Notes under the pieces: model-generated
The model's input: the letters and a program-made list of their open reading frames with translations, nothing else
Database searches by the model: none
What the model was told of the DNA's origin: nothing
Translations under genes and position numbers: made by a program
In this document: positions 1-7,730 of the stretch, piece by piece
How positions within the stretch are numbered: position 1 is the first letter of the stretch
Layout: each line of letters begins with the position of its first letter
Assembly (NCBI GenBank): GCA_036557705.1
Contig: DATBHB010000087.1
Span: 1-64,000, forward strand
Origin: VAZQ01 sp036557705
GTDB lineage: Bacteria; Pseudomonadota; Alphaproteobacteria; Rhizobiales; Xanthobacteraceae
Direction of reading: 5' to 3'
Length of the DNA: 64,000 bases

Positions 1-428
1 GATCCCAGCGTGACAATGGCGCCGCGCTTGCGCGCGATCATCTGGCGGCCGAACGAGCGGCAGGCGTGGACCGTGCCGTCGTAGTTGACCCGCCACATGC
101 GGTCGTGCGCGGCGAGGTCCATATCCATGATGGCCTCGGTATTCGGGATGAGCCCGGCCGAGGTCACGAGCACGTCGGCGGGGCCGAGCTCCCGCGCGGC
201 CGCCTCCGCCGCGGCATCCACCGCCGCGGCGTCGGCGACATCGGCGGTGACGGCGAGCGCCTTGCCGCCGGCGCGCGCGATCTCCTCCGCCACCGCCTGC
301 GCCACCTCAAGATTGGAGCGCGCATTGACGACAACCGCTGCGCCGCCGTCCGCCAGCGCGAGCGCGATGCCGCGGCCGATATTGCGCCCGGCGCCGGTGA
401 CGATCGCGACTTGATTTTTCAGCTTCAT
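1..428 (-). CDS. SDR family NAD(P)-dependent oxidoreductase (partial, 3' end outside window)
   Basis: The reading frame starts at the ATG complementary to 426-428 and stays open to the left edge, so about 142 N-terminal residues are visible. It opens MKLKNQVAIVTGAGRNIGRG, a beta strand followed by the glycine-rich TGxGxxxG dinucleotide loop of classical short-chain dehydrogenases. The Asp-Val of the adenine pocket (TADVAD) follows. The usual NAG motif reads SAG (LVTSAGLIP). The catalytic Ser and YxxxK lie outside the window. The family uses NAD(P)H to oxidise or reduce alcohols and ketones in the cytoplasm; the substrate cannot be read from this part. It is transcribed divergently from proA. 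Confidence 0.85.
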   Translation of the reverse strand, partial: MKLKNQVAIVTGAGRNIGRGIALALADGGAAVVVNARSNLEVAQAVAEEIARAGGKALAVTADVADAAAVDAAAEAAARELGPADVLVTSAGLIPNTEAIMDMDLAAHDRMWRVNYDGTVHACRSFGRQMIARKRGAIVTLG

Positions 429-466
429 CCGCGCGGGCCCACCCTGATTGCGACAGAAGAGTTTGC

Positions 467-601
467 GTAGGGTGGGCAAAGGCGCGGCTCACAAGCACGA
501 ACCGCGCCACACGCAGAAAAGAGCGCCGTGCCCACGCGTTCGCGGGTGATTGGTCCGCGTGGGCACGGCTCGCGCAAAGCGCTCGCCTTTGCCCACTCTA
601 C
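467..601. repeat. Dispersed GTAGGGTGGGCAAA inverted-end repeat, copy 1
   Basis: The element begins GTAGGGTGGGCAAAGGCG at 467 and ends with an inverted version, CGCCTTTGCCCACTCTAC, at 584-601. Internal sequence includes CGTGCCCACGCG and CGTGGGCACGG. The same termini recur at 24003-24164 and 53212-53410, and in short form near 41999. It fills most of the gap between the divergent SDR gene and proA. Confidence 0.7.
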
Positions 602-700
602 ATAGCTTGCTCATTACCCGCCGCCTCGGCTCCGGGCAAGCGCGGCTGCGCTCGCTCATAACGACCGGCCATGCTAAGAAACTGTGCCGAGAAAGGAATG

Positions 701-1987
701 ATGACCGCGCCGCTAAAGATGATCGAGACCGAAACCGCCGCGATCATGCGCGAGATCGGAGGACGGGCACGCTCGGCCACGCGCGCGCTCGCGCTCGCCT
801 CGCCGGCGCAGAAGGACCATGCGCTCGGCGCCATGGCGCAGGCTCTGCGCACCCGCAGGGTGAACATTCTGGCGGCCAATTCCGATGACGTGGCGGACGC
901 CAAGACCGCGGGCGCCAGTTCCGCATTTCTCGACCGCCTCGCGCTCGACGAGAAGCGCATCATCGCAATGGCCGAGGGGATCGAGACCGTACGCGGCCTG
1001 ACGGACCCGGTCGGCCGCATTTCGGAAAGCTGGACGCGTCCCAATGGGCTGACCATCGAGCGCGTGCGCGTCCCGCTTGGGGTCATCGGCATCATCTACG
1101 AGAGCCGCCCGAACGTTACTGCGGACGCCGGCGCGCTCTGTCTCAAATCAGGCAATGCGGCTATCCTGCGCGGCGGTTCGGAGAGCCACAATTCCAATCG
1201 GGCGATTCATGCAGCGCTTGCGGAAGGACTCAAAGAAGCCCGCCTGCCGCACGCGGCTATTCAGCTCGTCCCCACGCGCGACCGTGCCGCCGTCGGGATG
1301 ATGCTCGGCGGGCTTGACGGAGCCGTCGACATCATCGTGCCGCGCGGCGGCAAGGATCTGGTCGCCCGCGTCCAGAACGAGGCTCGCGTTCCGGTCTTCG
1401 CGCATCTCGAAGGCATCTGCCACGTTTATGTGGATCGCGCCGCGCGGCTCGATATGGCCAAAGCGGTGGTGCTCAATTCCAAGATGCGTCGTACCGGAAT
1501 CTGCGGCGCCGCCGAAACGCTGCTCGTCGACACGGCGTGTCTGCGCACCCATCTGGCGCCGCTCGTCGCCATGCTGCTTGACGCCGGCTGCGAGGTCCGC
1601 GGCGATCCGCTGACGCGGACAGTCGATCCGCGCGTGAAACCCGTAACCGAGCAGGACTGGTCGACGGAATACCTCGACGCCATCATTTCGGTGAAGACGG
1701 TGGAGGGCGTCGAAGGCGCGATCGCTCACATCGAGCGTTACGGGTCGCATCATACGGATGCCATCGTGACGGAAAATGTGGCCGCGGCCGAAAGATTCCT
1801 GAGCGAGGTCGATTCGGCAATCGTGCTGCACAACGCCTCGACCCAATTCGCCGACGGCGGCGAGTTTGGCTTTGGCGCCGAGATCGGCATCGCCACCGGA
1901 CGCTTCCATGCCCGCGGCCCAATCGGGGTCGAGCAGCTGACCAGTTTCAAATACCGCGTGCGTGGCGCCGGGCAGACCAGGCCGTGA
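701..1987 (+). CDS. proA: Glutamate-5-semialdehyde dehydrogenase (gamma-glutamyl phosphate reductase)
   Basis: ProA catalyses the NADPH-dependent reduction of gamma-glutamyl phosphate to glutamate 5-semialdehyde, the second step of proline synthesis, in the cytoplasm. The 428-residue protein has the expected family length. Recognisable blocks are GVIGIIYESRPNVT, LKSGNAAILRGGSE, IIVPRGGKDLV and the catalytic-cysteine segment KMRRTGICGAAETLLV, where Cys268 is the nucleophile. The C-terminal RFHARGPIGVEQLTSFKY is typical. I chose the second ATG of a tandem ATGATG (698/701) that follows AGAAAGG; an ATG at 671 would add ten unsupported residues. It is the first gene of the block proA-nadD-rsfS-rlmH seen in many Rhizobiales. 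Confidence 0.95.
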   Translation: MTAPLKMIETETAAIMREIGGRARSATRALALASPAQKDHALGAMAQALRTRRVNILAANSDDVADAKTAGASSAFLDRLALDEKRIIAMAEGIETVRGLTDPVGRISESWTRPNGLTIERVRVPLGVIGIIYESRPNVTADAGALCLKSGNAAILRGGSESHNSNRAIHAALAEGLKEARLPHAAIQLVPTRDRAAVGMMLGGLDGAVDIIVPRGGKDLVARVQNEARVPVFAHLEGICHVYVDRAARLDMAKAVVLNSKMRRTGICGAAETLLVDTACLRTHLAPLVAMLLDAGCEVRGDPLTRTVDPRVKPVTEQDWSTEYLDAIISVKTVEGVEGAIAHIERYGSHHTDAIVTENVAAAERFLSEVDSAIVLHNASTQFADGGEFGFGAEIGIATGRFHARGPIGVEQLTSFKYRVRGAGQTRP

Positions 1988-1995
1988 GTGCCCGT

Positions 1996-2044
1996 CACCC
2001 GGATCGCTGGCGCGATCCGGCCTCTCCCCGCAAGCGGGGAGAGG
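1996..2044. repeat. Palindromic intergenic element (CTCCCCGCAAGCGGGGAG family), copy 1
   Basis: Two nested hairpins lie between proA and nadD: GGATCGC-tgg-GCGATCC at about 2000-2019, and a perfect stem around CTCCCCGCAAGCGGGGAG at 2021-2044. The same two-hairpin unit (CACCCGGATCGC then CCTCTCCCCGC) recurs at 26739-26787, and related hairpins occur at 17226-17244, 26645-26668, 32826-32882 and 34919-34971. Here it is in frame with nadD, which creates a spurious upstream extension of that gene. Confidence 0.8.
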
Positions 2045-2085
2045 CACTCAATTGCCGCGCCATTCTTCCCGTTCACGCTCGCGGG

Positions 2086-2727
2086 ATGCGCATCGGCTTG
2101 TTCGGCGGAACCTTCGATCCCCCGCATTGGGCGCATCGCGCCGCGAGTATTTTGGCGTTGCGCCGCCTCGGGCTTGACCGGGTGTGGTGGCTGGTCACGC
2201 CCGGCAATCCGCTCAAGGACAGGCGCGACCTCGCGCCGCTGAAAATGCGCATTGCTGCTGCGCGCGGGCTCGCGCGTCACCCGCGCATCGATATCAGTGC
2301 GATCGAGGCCGCGATCGGCGCCCGTTATACATATGAGACCGTGCGCTACCTGCTCGCCCGCTGTCCCGGCGTGAAATTCGTGTGGATCATGGGCGCCGAC
2401 AATCTGCGCAGCTTTCATCGCTGGCGGAATTGGCGGCGGATGGCAGCACTCGTTCCGATCGCCGTTATCGACCGCCTGGGGCCGAGCCTTTCCGCCACGG
2501 CCGGCACGGCCGGCTTGGCGCTCGCCGGGGCTCGGCTCCCCGAATCGGCAGCGAAACTCCTCCCCGGGCGGAAGCCTCCGGCATGGATTTACCTGCACGG
2601 GCTCAAATCACCGCTGTCTTCGACTGCGCTGCGTGCGCACAGTCGTAATACTGACGCTAAACCGTGCGAAACGTCAGGGCCGGAACGGCCGGCAGTTGAA
2701 ACCGTTAACCGGCCGTGCCTATCTTAG
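2086..2727 (+). CDS. nadD: Nicotinate-nucleotide adenylyltransferase
   Basis: NadD transfers AMP from ATP to nicotinate mononucleotide to form deamido-NAD, a step shared by de novo and salvage NAD synthesis. The protein of 213 residues opens with MRIGLFGGTFDPPHWAHRAA, the nucleotidyltransferase GxFxPxHxxH motif. The KFVWIMGADNLRSFHRW segment (substrate binding) and the C-terminal SSTALRAH (the ISSTxIR signature) are also visible. The ATG at 2086 is chosen because the motif must lie at the extreme N-terminus; an earlier start at 1984 would translate the palindromic repeat and overlap proA. Its 3' end is close to rsfS. Confidence 0.93.
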   Translation: MRIGLFGGTFDPPHWAHRAASILALRRLGLDRVWWLVTPGNPLKDRRDLAPLKMRIAAARGLARHPRIDISAIEAAIGARYTYETVRYLLARCPGVKFVWIMGADNLRSFHRWRNWRRMAALVPIAVIDRLGPSLSATAGTAGLALAGARLPESAAKLLPGRKPPAWIYLHGLKSPLSSTALRAHSRNTDAKPCETSGPERPAVETVNRPCLS

Positions 2728-2773
2728 GACCTGCGTCCGGTTTTGGCGGACGCGGCCTGTGCAGCGAAAGGAA

Positions 2774-3199
2774 GTGAAAGGAGAACCCCTGTCCACACCT
2801 GCAACCGTCCGGGCTGGCGCGCATGGCGCCCCGGTACAAGCCTCCAAGGTGCGTCCAGACGCCGGGGAGGCCCTTCGCCTCGTCCTCGCCCGAATCGACG
2901 ACATGAAGGCCGAGGACACCGTCACCATCGATCTCAGCGGAAAAACAACAATCGCGGACTTCATGGTTGTGACCTCCGGCAGGTCCAACCGGCAGGTCGG
3001 CGCGATCGCTGATCGCGTGCTCGAAGACCTGCACGAGGCCGGCGTCCCGCACGTTCGCGTCGAAGGGATGCCGCATTGCGATTGGGTCTTGATCGACGCC
3101 GGTGATGTGATCGTCCACGTCTTTCGGCCGGAAGTGCGCGCCTTCTACAATCTCGAAAAGATGTGGGCGCGCCCCATTATGGGGCGGCAGGCGAGCTGA
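2774..3199 (+). CDS. rsfS: Ribosome silencing factor RsfS
   Basis: RsfS binds ribosomal protein uL14 and keeps the 30S and 50S subunits apart, lowering translation under starvation. The conserved core is present: DDMKAEDTVTIDLSGKTTIA, FMVVTSGRSNRQV, GMPHCDWVLIDAGDVIVHVF and RAFYNLEKMW. No in-frame ATG exists between the nadD stop and the core. Candidate starts are GTG 2774 (after AAAGG, used here, 141 aa) and CTG 2789 (after a strong AAGGAG with 5 nt spacing); a GTG at 2633 inside nadD is less likely. The start is therefore uncertain. rlmH follows 18 bp downstream, a common pairing. Confidence 0.9.
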   Translation: MKGEPLSTPATVRAGAHGAPVQASKVRPDAGEALRLVLARIDDMKAEDTVTIDLSGKTTIADFMVVTSGRSNRQVGAIADRVLEDLHEAGVPHVRVEGMPHCDWVLIDAGDVIVHVFRPEVRAFYNLEKMWARPIMGRQAS

Positions 3200-3217
3200 G
3201 CGATCCGGGCAGCGAGC

Positions 3218-3700
3218 ATGCGCGTCGTGGTCGCTGCCGTCGGCCGTATGAAGCAGGGCGCCGAGCGCGAGCTCGCGGAGCGCTACCGTAAGCGCGCGGC
3301 CGATGCCGGCCGCAGCGCCGGACTCTCGGCGTTCGACATCGTTGAGATTCGCGAAAGTCGCGCAGAGAGCGCCGAGCGCCGCAGGCTCGAGGAGTCGATT
3401 GCAATTGCCAATGTGGTTCCCGAGGGCGCCAAGGCCGTGATTCTTGACGAGCGCGGCGAGAACCTGCCGAGCGCCGCGCTTGCGGGCCATCTGCAGACTT
3501 GGCGGGCCGAGGACAGATCCGCGGTGGCTTTCATCATCGGCGGCCACGACGGGCTCGCCTCCGGGCTGCGCGAGAAGGCAGATCTCGCCCTCGCCTTCGG
3601 GGCCGCGACTTGGCCGCATCAGCTGGTGCGGGTGATGCTGCTCGAACAGGTTTATCGGGCGGTGACGATTCTGACGGGACATCCCTACCACCGCGCGTAG
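3218..3700 (+). CDS. rlmH: 23S rRNA (pseudouridine(1915)-N(3))-methyltransferase RlmH
   Basis: RlmH is the small SPOUT-fold enzyme that methylates N3 of pseudouridine 1915 in helix 69 of 23S rRNA, on the assembled 70S ribosome, using S-adenosylmethionine. The 160-residue length and blocks such as AVILDERGENLPS, AFIIGGHDGL (knotted SAM site) and the C-terminal MLLEQVYRAVTILTGHPYHR fit the family closely. It lies directly after rsfS, so both ribosome-linked genes probably share a transcript. Confidence 0.95.
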   Translation: MRVVVAAVGRMKQGAERELAERYRKRAADAGRSAGLSAFDIVEIRESRAESAERRRLEESIAIANVVPEGAKAVILDERGENLPSAALAGHLQTWRAEDRSAVAFIIGGHDGLASGLREKADLALAFGAATWPHQLVRVMLLEQVYRAVTILTGHPYHRA

Positions 3701-3840
3701 GGGATGGCGAAATCGAACGGCGCGCCTCATCCGCCCTGCGAACCACCCCTCACCGACTTGTGACCCCGGGCTTAATCTTATTTCGGTACCAATCGGGCGC
3801 TAATTGGTGGCCTTGGACTCGATCTTGCCTAAAGGCGGCA

Positions 3841-5319
3841 ATGAGCATTGGGGTAAGCGACCGTGCGGCTGGCCTCCAGCCGCTGATTCTGGCCGTCATC
3901 GGATGCCTGCCGCTGGCGCCTGGAGCGCTCGCCCAGAGCCCGCAACGGCTGCCGGGAGCGGTCCCTTACCTGACTACCCCGCCGGTGACCGTGCCTGGAA
4001 ATATGGCCGCGCAGCCGACCCCTGCGCCGCCTCCTGTTCCTGAATTGGCGCCGCCGGCCGCAGTGGCGCCCCCCGCCGCCGTGGCGCCCCCGGCAGCAAA
4101 GCCCACCGACGTTGAAGCGCCAAGCCAACGCGAGGGGGAGCTCGCAGCAATCAGGGCCGACCAGAGGCGTGCCTCGGAAAACGAGACGAAGCTGCGGCAA
4201 GACATCGAGGCTCTCGGCGCCGACCGTCGCAAGCTCGCCCAGCAGCTGGTCGAAACGGCAGGGCGCGTGCGTTCGGTCGAGGACGAAATCGCCAAGGCCG
4301 AAGGGCGGATCGCGCCGCTCGACGAACGCGAACGCCTGCTGCGCCAATCGGTTGGCGCGCGGCAGGACAAGACGGCGCAAGTGCTCGCGGCCTTGCAACG
4401 GATCGGCCGGCATCCGCCGCCAGCACTGCTGGTACGCCCCGAAGAAGCATTGCAGTCGGTACGCTCGGCGATCCTGCTCGGAACGATATTGCCCGAGATG
4501 CGCGAGGAGACTGATTCGCTGCTTGCGGATCTCACCGAACTGGTGCGCCTGCGCGCGAGCATCGCTGAGGAGCGCAGCCAGCTCGATCGGGATCGCGAGG
4601 CGCTGGCCCAAGAGACTCTGCGGCTCAGTCTGTTGATCGAGCAACGCCAGAAACAGCAAGCCGAGATGGAAAAGACATTGCTCGGCGAGAGTCAGCACGC
4701 CGCCGAACTCGCGCGAGCGGCGGACAGTCTCAAGGACCTTATCGCCAAGCTCGAGCCGGCGCCGGAGGGGGCCGGGCGCGGGAGCGACGATTCGCGTCCG
4801 GCGCCGGAAAAAAAGTCTTTGGATAGACGCGCGGACCTGGCGGCGCTCGGGGATCCCGGAAGGCTCACCCCGGCCATTGCGTTTGCTTCCGCCAAGAAGC
4901 AGCTGCCGTTGCCGGTCAACGGCGTGAGAATCAAGGAATATGGCGCCCCCGACGGCGTCGGTGGAACCGAAAAAGGATTATCGATAGCGGCGCGGCCGGA
5001 AGCCCAAGTCACCGCTCCCTGCGACGGCTGGGTCGTCTATGCAGGTCCGTTCCGCAATTACGGCAAACTCTTGATCCTGAATGCCGGTGGCGGTTATCAT
5101 GTGCTCCTGGCCGGAATGGAACGGATATCCGTCGAGGTTGGGCAGTTCGTCGTGACCGGAGAGCCGGTCGCGGCGATGGGCAGCAGGGCGCAAGCCGTAA
5201 CTGCCGCGGCGACAGAAGCGAGGCAGCCGGTGCTCTACGTCGAATTTCGAAAAGACGGCACTCCCGTCGATCCAGGCCCATGGTGGGCGGCAAACGAAGT
5301 GGAAAAGGTCCGCGGATGA
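3841..5319 (+). CDS. Murein hydrolase activator, EnvC-like (degenerate LytM/M23 domain)
   Basis: A 492-residue periplasmic protein. After a signal peptide (residues 1 to about 31, hydrophobic LILAVIGCLPLA) comes a Pro/Ala linker, a long coiled coil (about 90-310) and a C-terminal LytM-type domain (about 355-490). The Zn ligands of active M23 peptidases are absent: the first motif reads EKGLSIA instead of HxGxD, and the HxH motif reads LYVEFRKDG. That pattern is the hallmark of EnvC-type activators that switch on periplasmic amidases at division rather than cut peptidoglycan. The ATG at 3841 follows AAAGG with good spacing. Its TGA overlaps the ctpA start, as is common in this order. Confidence 0.88.
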   Translation: MSIGVSDRAAGLQPLILAVIGCLPLAPGALAQSPQRLPGAVPYLTTPPVTVPGNMAAQPTPAPPPVPELAPPAAVAPPAAVAPPAAKPTDVEAPSQREGELAAIRADQRRASENETKLRQDIEALGADRRKLAQQLVETAGRVRSVEDEIAKAEGRIAPLDERERLLRQSVGARQDKTAQVLAALQRIGRHPPPALLVRPEEALQSVRSAILLGTILPEMREETDSLLADLTELVRLRASIAEERSQLDRDREALAQETLRLSLLIEQRQKQQAEMEKTLLGESQHAAELARAADSLKDLIAKLEPAPEGAGRGSDDSRPAPEKKSLDRRADLAALGDPGRLTPAIAFASAKKQLPLPVNGVRIKEYGAPDGVGGTEKGLSIAARPEAQVTAPCDGWVVYAGPFRNYGKLLILNAGGGYHVLLAGMERISVEVGQFVVTGEPVAAMGSRAQAVTAAATEARQPVLYVEFRKDGTPVDPGPWWAANEVEKVRG

Positions 5320-6644
5320 TGCGCAAAACTTCTCTCATTCTTCTCGGTGCAGCGGCAGGCGCGGCCTTGACGCTGATCACGACCCAGCCCCGTCTTGTGT
5401 TCGAGGGTTCGAGCGCGAGAGCAGCAGCGGCCGACACCTATCGGCAGCTCAGCTTGTTCGGCGACGTGTTCGAGCGCGTCCGCGCCGACTACGTCGAAAA
5501 ACCCGACGACGCCAAGCTCGTCGAATCGGCGATCAACGGCATGTTGGCCGGCCTCGACCCCCATTCGAGCTATATGGATGCCAAGAGCTTCCGCGACATG
5601 CAGGTGCAGACCCGCGGCGAGTTCGGCGGCCTCGGCATCGAGGTCACCATGGAGGACGGCCTGATCAAGGTGGTCTCCCCGATCGATGAGACCCCGGCAT
5701 CCAAGGCAGGCATCCTGGCGAACGACGTTATCACCCATCTAGACGACGAAGCCGTGCAAGGCCTCACCCTTAATCAGGCGGTCGAGAAGATGCGCGGACC
5801 GGTGAACACCAAGATCAAGCTCACCATCATGCGCAAGGGCCAGGACAACCCAATCGACGTCACGCTTACCCGCGACGTGATTCGGGTCCGCTCGGTGCGC
5901 TGGCACGAAGAGGGCGACGATGTGGGTTACGTCCGCATCACCCAGTTCAACGAACAGACGAGCGAAGGCTTGAAGCAGGCGATCACCGAGATCAACAACA
6001 AAGAGGGCGACAAGCTCAAAGGCTTCATCGTCGACCTGCGCAACAATCCAGGCGGTCTTCTCGATCAGGCGATCTCAGTTTCCGACGCGTTCCTCGAAAA
6101 GGGCGAGATCGTTTCAACCCGCGGCCGCAATCCGGACGAGACGCAGCGCTTCAACGCGCGAGCCGGCGACCTCACCAAAGGCAAGCCGGTGATCGTGCTG
6201 GTCAATGGCGGATCGGCTTCGGCCTCGGAGATCGTGGCCGGTGCGCTCCAGGACCACAAGCGGGCGACGATCCTCGGCACGCGCTCCTTCGGCAAGGGCT
6301 CGGTGCAGACCATCATTCCGCTCGGTTCCGGTAACGGAGCGCTGCGGCTCACGACGGCGCGCTATTTCACGCCGTCCGGGCGATCGATCCAGGCCAAGGG
6401 CATCACGCCCGATATCGAAGTACTCCAGGACGTTCCCGACGAACTCAAGGCGCGAACCGATACCCGCGGCGAGTCTTCGCTGCGGGGTCACCTCAAGGCC
6501 GAGGGCCAGGAAGAGACCGGGTCGCAGTCCTACGTCCCGCCGGATCCGAAGAACGACAAGGCGCTCAATACCGCGCTCGATCTCGTTCGCGGCATCCAGA
6601 AGAACGCGGCGTATCCGCCGAATCCCAAGGCGACGCCGAACTGA
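5316..6644 (+). CDS. ctpA: Carboxy-terminal processing protease, S41 family
   Basis: CtpA is a periplasmic Ser/Lys protease that trims C-termini of envelope proteins and peptidoglycan hydrolases. The 442-residue protein has an N-terminal membrane anchor or signal (TSLILLGAAAGAALTLI), a PDZ domain (about 95-180, GGLGIEV) and the S41 core. The catalytic Ser sits in NGGSASASE (Ser302) and the Lys in GTRSFGKGSVQ (Lys327); the 25-residue spacing matches the family. The start overlaps the envC-like stop in ATGATG, so translation is probably coupled. ATG 5319 is an equal alternative. The pairing of an amidase activator with a Ctp protease suggests joint control of cell-wall hydrolysis. Confidence 0.94.
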   Translation: MMRKTSLILLGAAAGAALTLITTQPRLVFEGSSARAAAADTYRQLSLFGDVFERVRADYVEKPDDAKLVESAINGMLAGLDPHSSYMDAKSFRDMQVQTRGEFGGLGIEVTMEDGLIKVVSPIDETPASKAGILANDVITHLDDEAVQGLTLNQAVEKMRGPVNTKIKLTIMRKGQDNPIDVTLTRDVIRVRSVRWHEEGDDVGYVRITQFNEQTSEGLKQAITEINNKEGDKLKGFIVDLRNNPGGLLDQAISVSDAFLEKGEIVSTRGRNPDETQRFNARAGDLTKGKPVIVLVNGGSASASEIVAGALQDHKRATILGTRSFGKGSVQTIIPLGSGNGALRLTTARYFTPSGRSIQAKGITPDIEVLQDVPDELKARTDTRGESSLRGHLKAEGQEETGSQSYVPPDPKNDKALNTALDLVRGIQKNAAYPPNPKATPN

Positions 6645-6666
6645 GCAGGCGTACTGATCCGCGGCG

Positions 6667-6698
6667 CGGGGCGGCCTTCGGGCCGCCCCGTTCGTTTG
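6667..6698 (+). terminator. Intrinsic terminator after ctpA
   Basis: A perfect 9-bp stem, GGGGCGGCC (6668-6676) and GGCCGCCCC (6681-6689), with a TTCG tetraloop, lies 23 bp after the ctpA stop and is followed by GTTCGTTTG. The T-tract is weak but the hairpin is very stable. It separates the proA-ctpA block from the next gene. Confidence 0.7.
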
Positions 6699-6722
6699 TG
6701 CGGCCGGAATGACTAATTCCGA

Positions 6723-6749
6723 AGGTCGGTATAGCGATATAGTCGACCT
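6723..6749. promoter_or_regulatory. Nested inverted repeat, candidate operator
   Basis: AGGTCG (6723-6728) and CGACCT (6744-6749) enclose a second inverted repeat, TATA-gcga-TATA (6730-6741). The site is 67 bp upstream of the next ATG and downstream of the ctpA terminator, a position suited to an operator. No cognate regulator can be named. Confidence 0.35.
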
Positions 6750-6816
6750 GGAAGTGCTCATATACCAAGCGTTAACTGATTTGAATGTTAGCGTGGCCTA
6801 ATTCGCGGAGATCGGC

Positions 6817-7170
6817 ATGGACGACCTGACGAGACCGCTCGGACAAACCCGCATCGAGGAGCGCCCACGGCGCGGGGCGAAGCTGCTGCTCGCCTTGTTC
6901 GCGGGTGCGCTATGTCTCCCGCTCGCCACTTTCGCCGGATGGGCGATGTTCGCGCCCGATCGGCTCGGCGGCGAACCGGTGGCGCACGCTTCGGTCAAGC
7001 CCGGACTCGCCGCTTCAGCCGCGAATGCGCAACCGCCTGCTGCCAAAGTCATTCCCACCGGCAGCCCATCCGTTACCCGGCAGACGTCAGCCCCGGATGG
7101 GCGCAGCACGGTCACGATCATCGACGGCAGCAGCGGGCGGCGGCAGGATGTGATGGTGCCGAATTTATAG
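6817..7170 (+). pseudogene. C-terminally truncated divergent polysaccharide deacetylase (N-terminal remnant)
   Basis: The frame codes for 117 residues: a charged N-terminus (MDDLTRPLGQTRIEERPRRG), one membrane segment (LLLALFAGALCLPLATFAGWAMF), an Ala/Pro linker and TVTIIDGSSGRRQDVMVP, then a stop. In related Rhizobiales I recall a longer protein at this position, between ctpA and rppH, with the same N-terminal layout followed by a divergent polysaccharide deacetylase domain. That domain is missing here, and rppH starts three bases after the stop. I read this as a remnant left by an in-place deletion, though a short anchored protein could still be made. Homology is from memory, not from a search. 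Confidence 0.6.
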
Positions 7171-7173
7171 ATT

Positions 7174-7683
7174 ATGGTCTCCTTCGAGTCGCTGCCTTAT
7201 CGCCCCTGTGCAGGACTGATGGTGCTCAATTCGGCCGGTCGCGTGTTTATCGGGCGCCGCCGCAACGGGCCTGAGCACGTCGATGCAGCGCATGCCTGGC
7301 AGATGCCGCAGGGCGGCATCGATCCCGGCGAGGATCCGTGGCCGGCGGCGCTGCGCGAGCTTTACGAGGAAACCAATATTTCCTCGGTTGAGAAGCTTGG
7401 AGAAATCGAGGAATGGCTGACCTACGATATTCCGCGCGCGATCGTCGGCCAGCCCTGGAAGGGGCGATATCGGGGACAGCGGCAGAAATGGTACGCGCTG
7501 CGTTTTACCGGCGACGAGCGCGAGATCGACATCGACAATCCCGGCGGCGGCAGTCACGAACCTGAATTCTCGGCCTGGCGCTGGGAGCCGATGCAGAATC
7601 TCCCGTCGCTGATCGTGCCGTTCAAGCGCACTGTCTACGAGCGCGTCGTCAAGGAATTCGCGAGGTTTGCGGCGAGTTTGTAG
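7174..7683 (+). CDS. rppH: RNA pyrophosphohydrolase (Nudix)
   Basis: RppH removes pyrophosphate from triphosphorylated mRNA 5' ends, starting RNase E-dependent decay; related enzymes hydrolyse diadenosine polyphosphates. The 169-residue protein carries an intact Nudix box, GGIDPGEDPWPAALRELYEE followed by TNI, matching GX5EX7REUXEEXGU with an N in place of the last G. PYRPCAGLMVLN at the start and the GQRQKWYALRF and EPEFSAWRWE segments are typical. It begins three bases after the truncated deacetylase frame, which lacks space for its own promoter, so it probably depends on upstream transcription. Confidence 0.94.
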   Translation: MVSFESLPYRPCAGLMVLNSAGRVFIGRRRNGPEHVDAAHAWQMPQGGIDPGEDPWPAALRELYEETNISSVEKLGEIEEWLTYDIPRAIVGQPWKGRYRGQRQKWYALRFTGDEREIDIDNPGGGSHEPEFSAWRWEPMQNLPSLIVPFKRTVYERVVKEFARFAASL

Positions 7684-7730
7684 GCTTCGTAATCGCAGGC
7701 GATTTCGCCCACCCTGGAGCCGTTCCTACG

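Noticed and set aside
1984..2085. An N-terminal extension of NadD
   Set aside because: It would overlap the end of proA and translate a palindromic repeat; the family motif GGTFDPPH must lie near the N-terminus, so ATG 2086 is the start.
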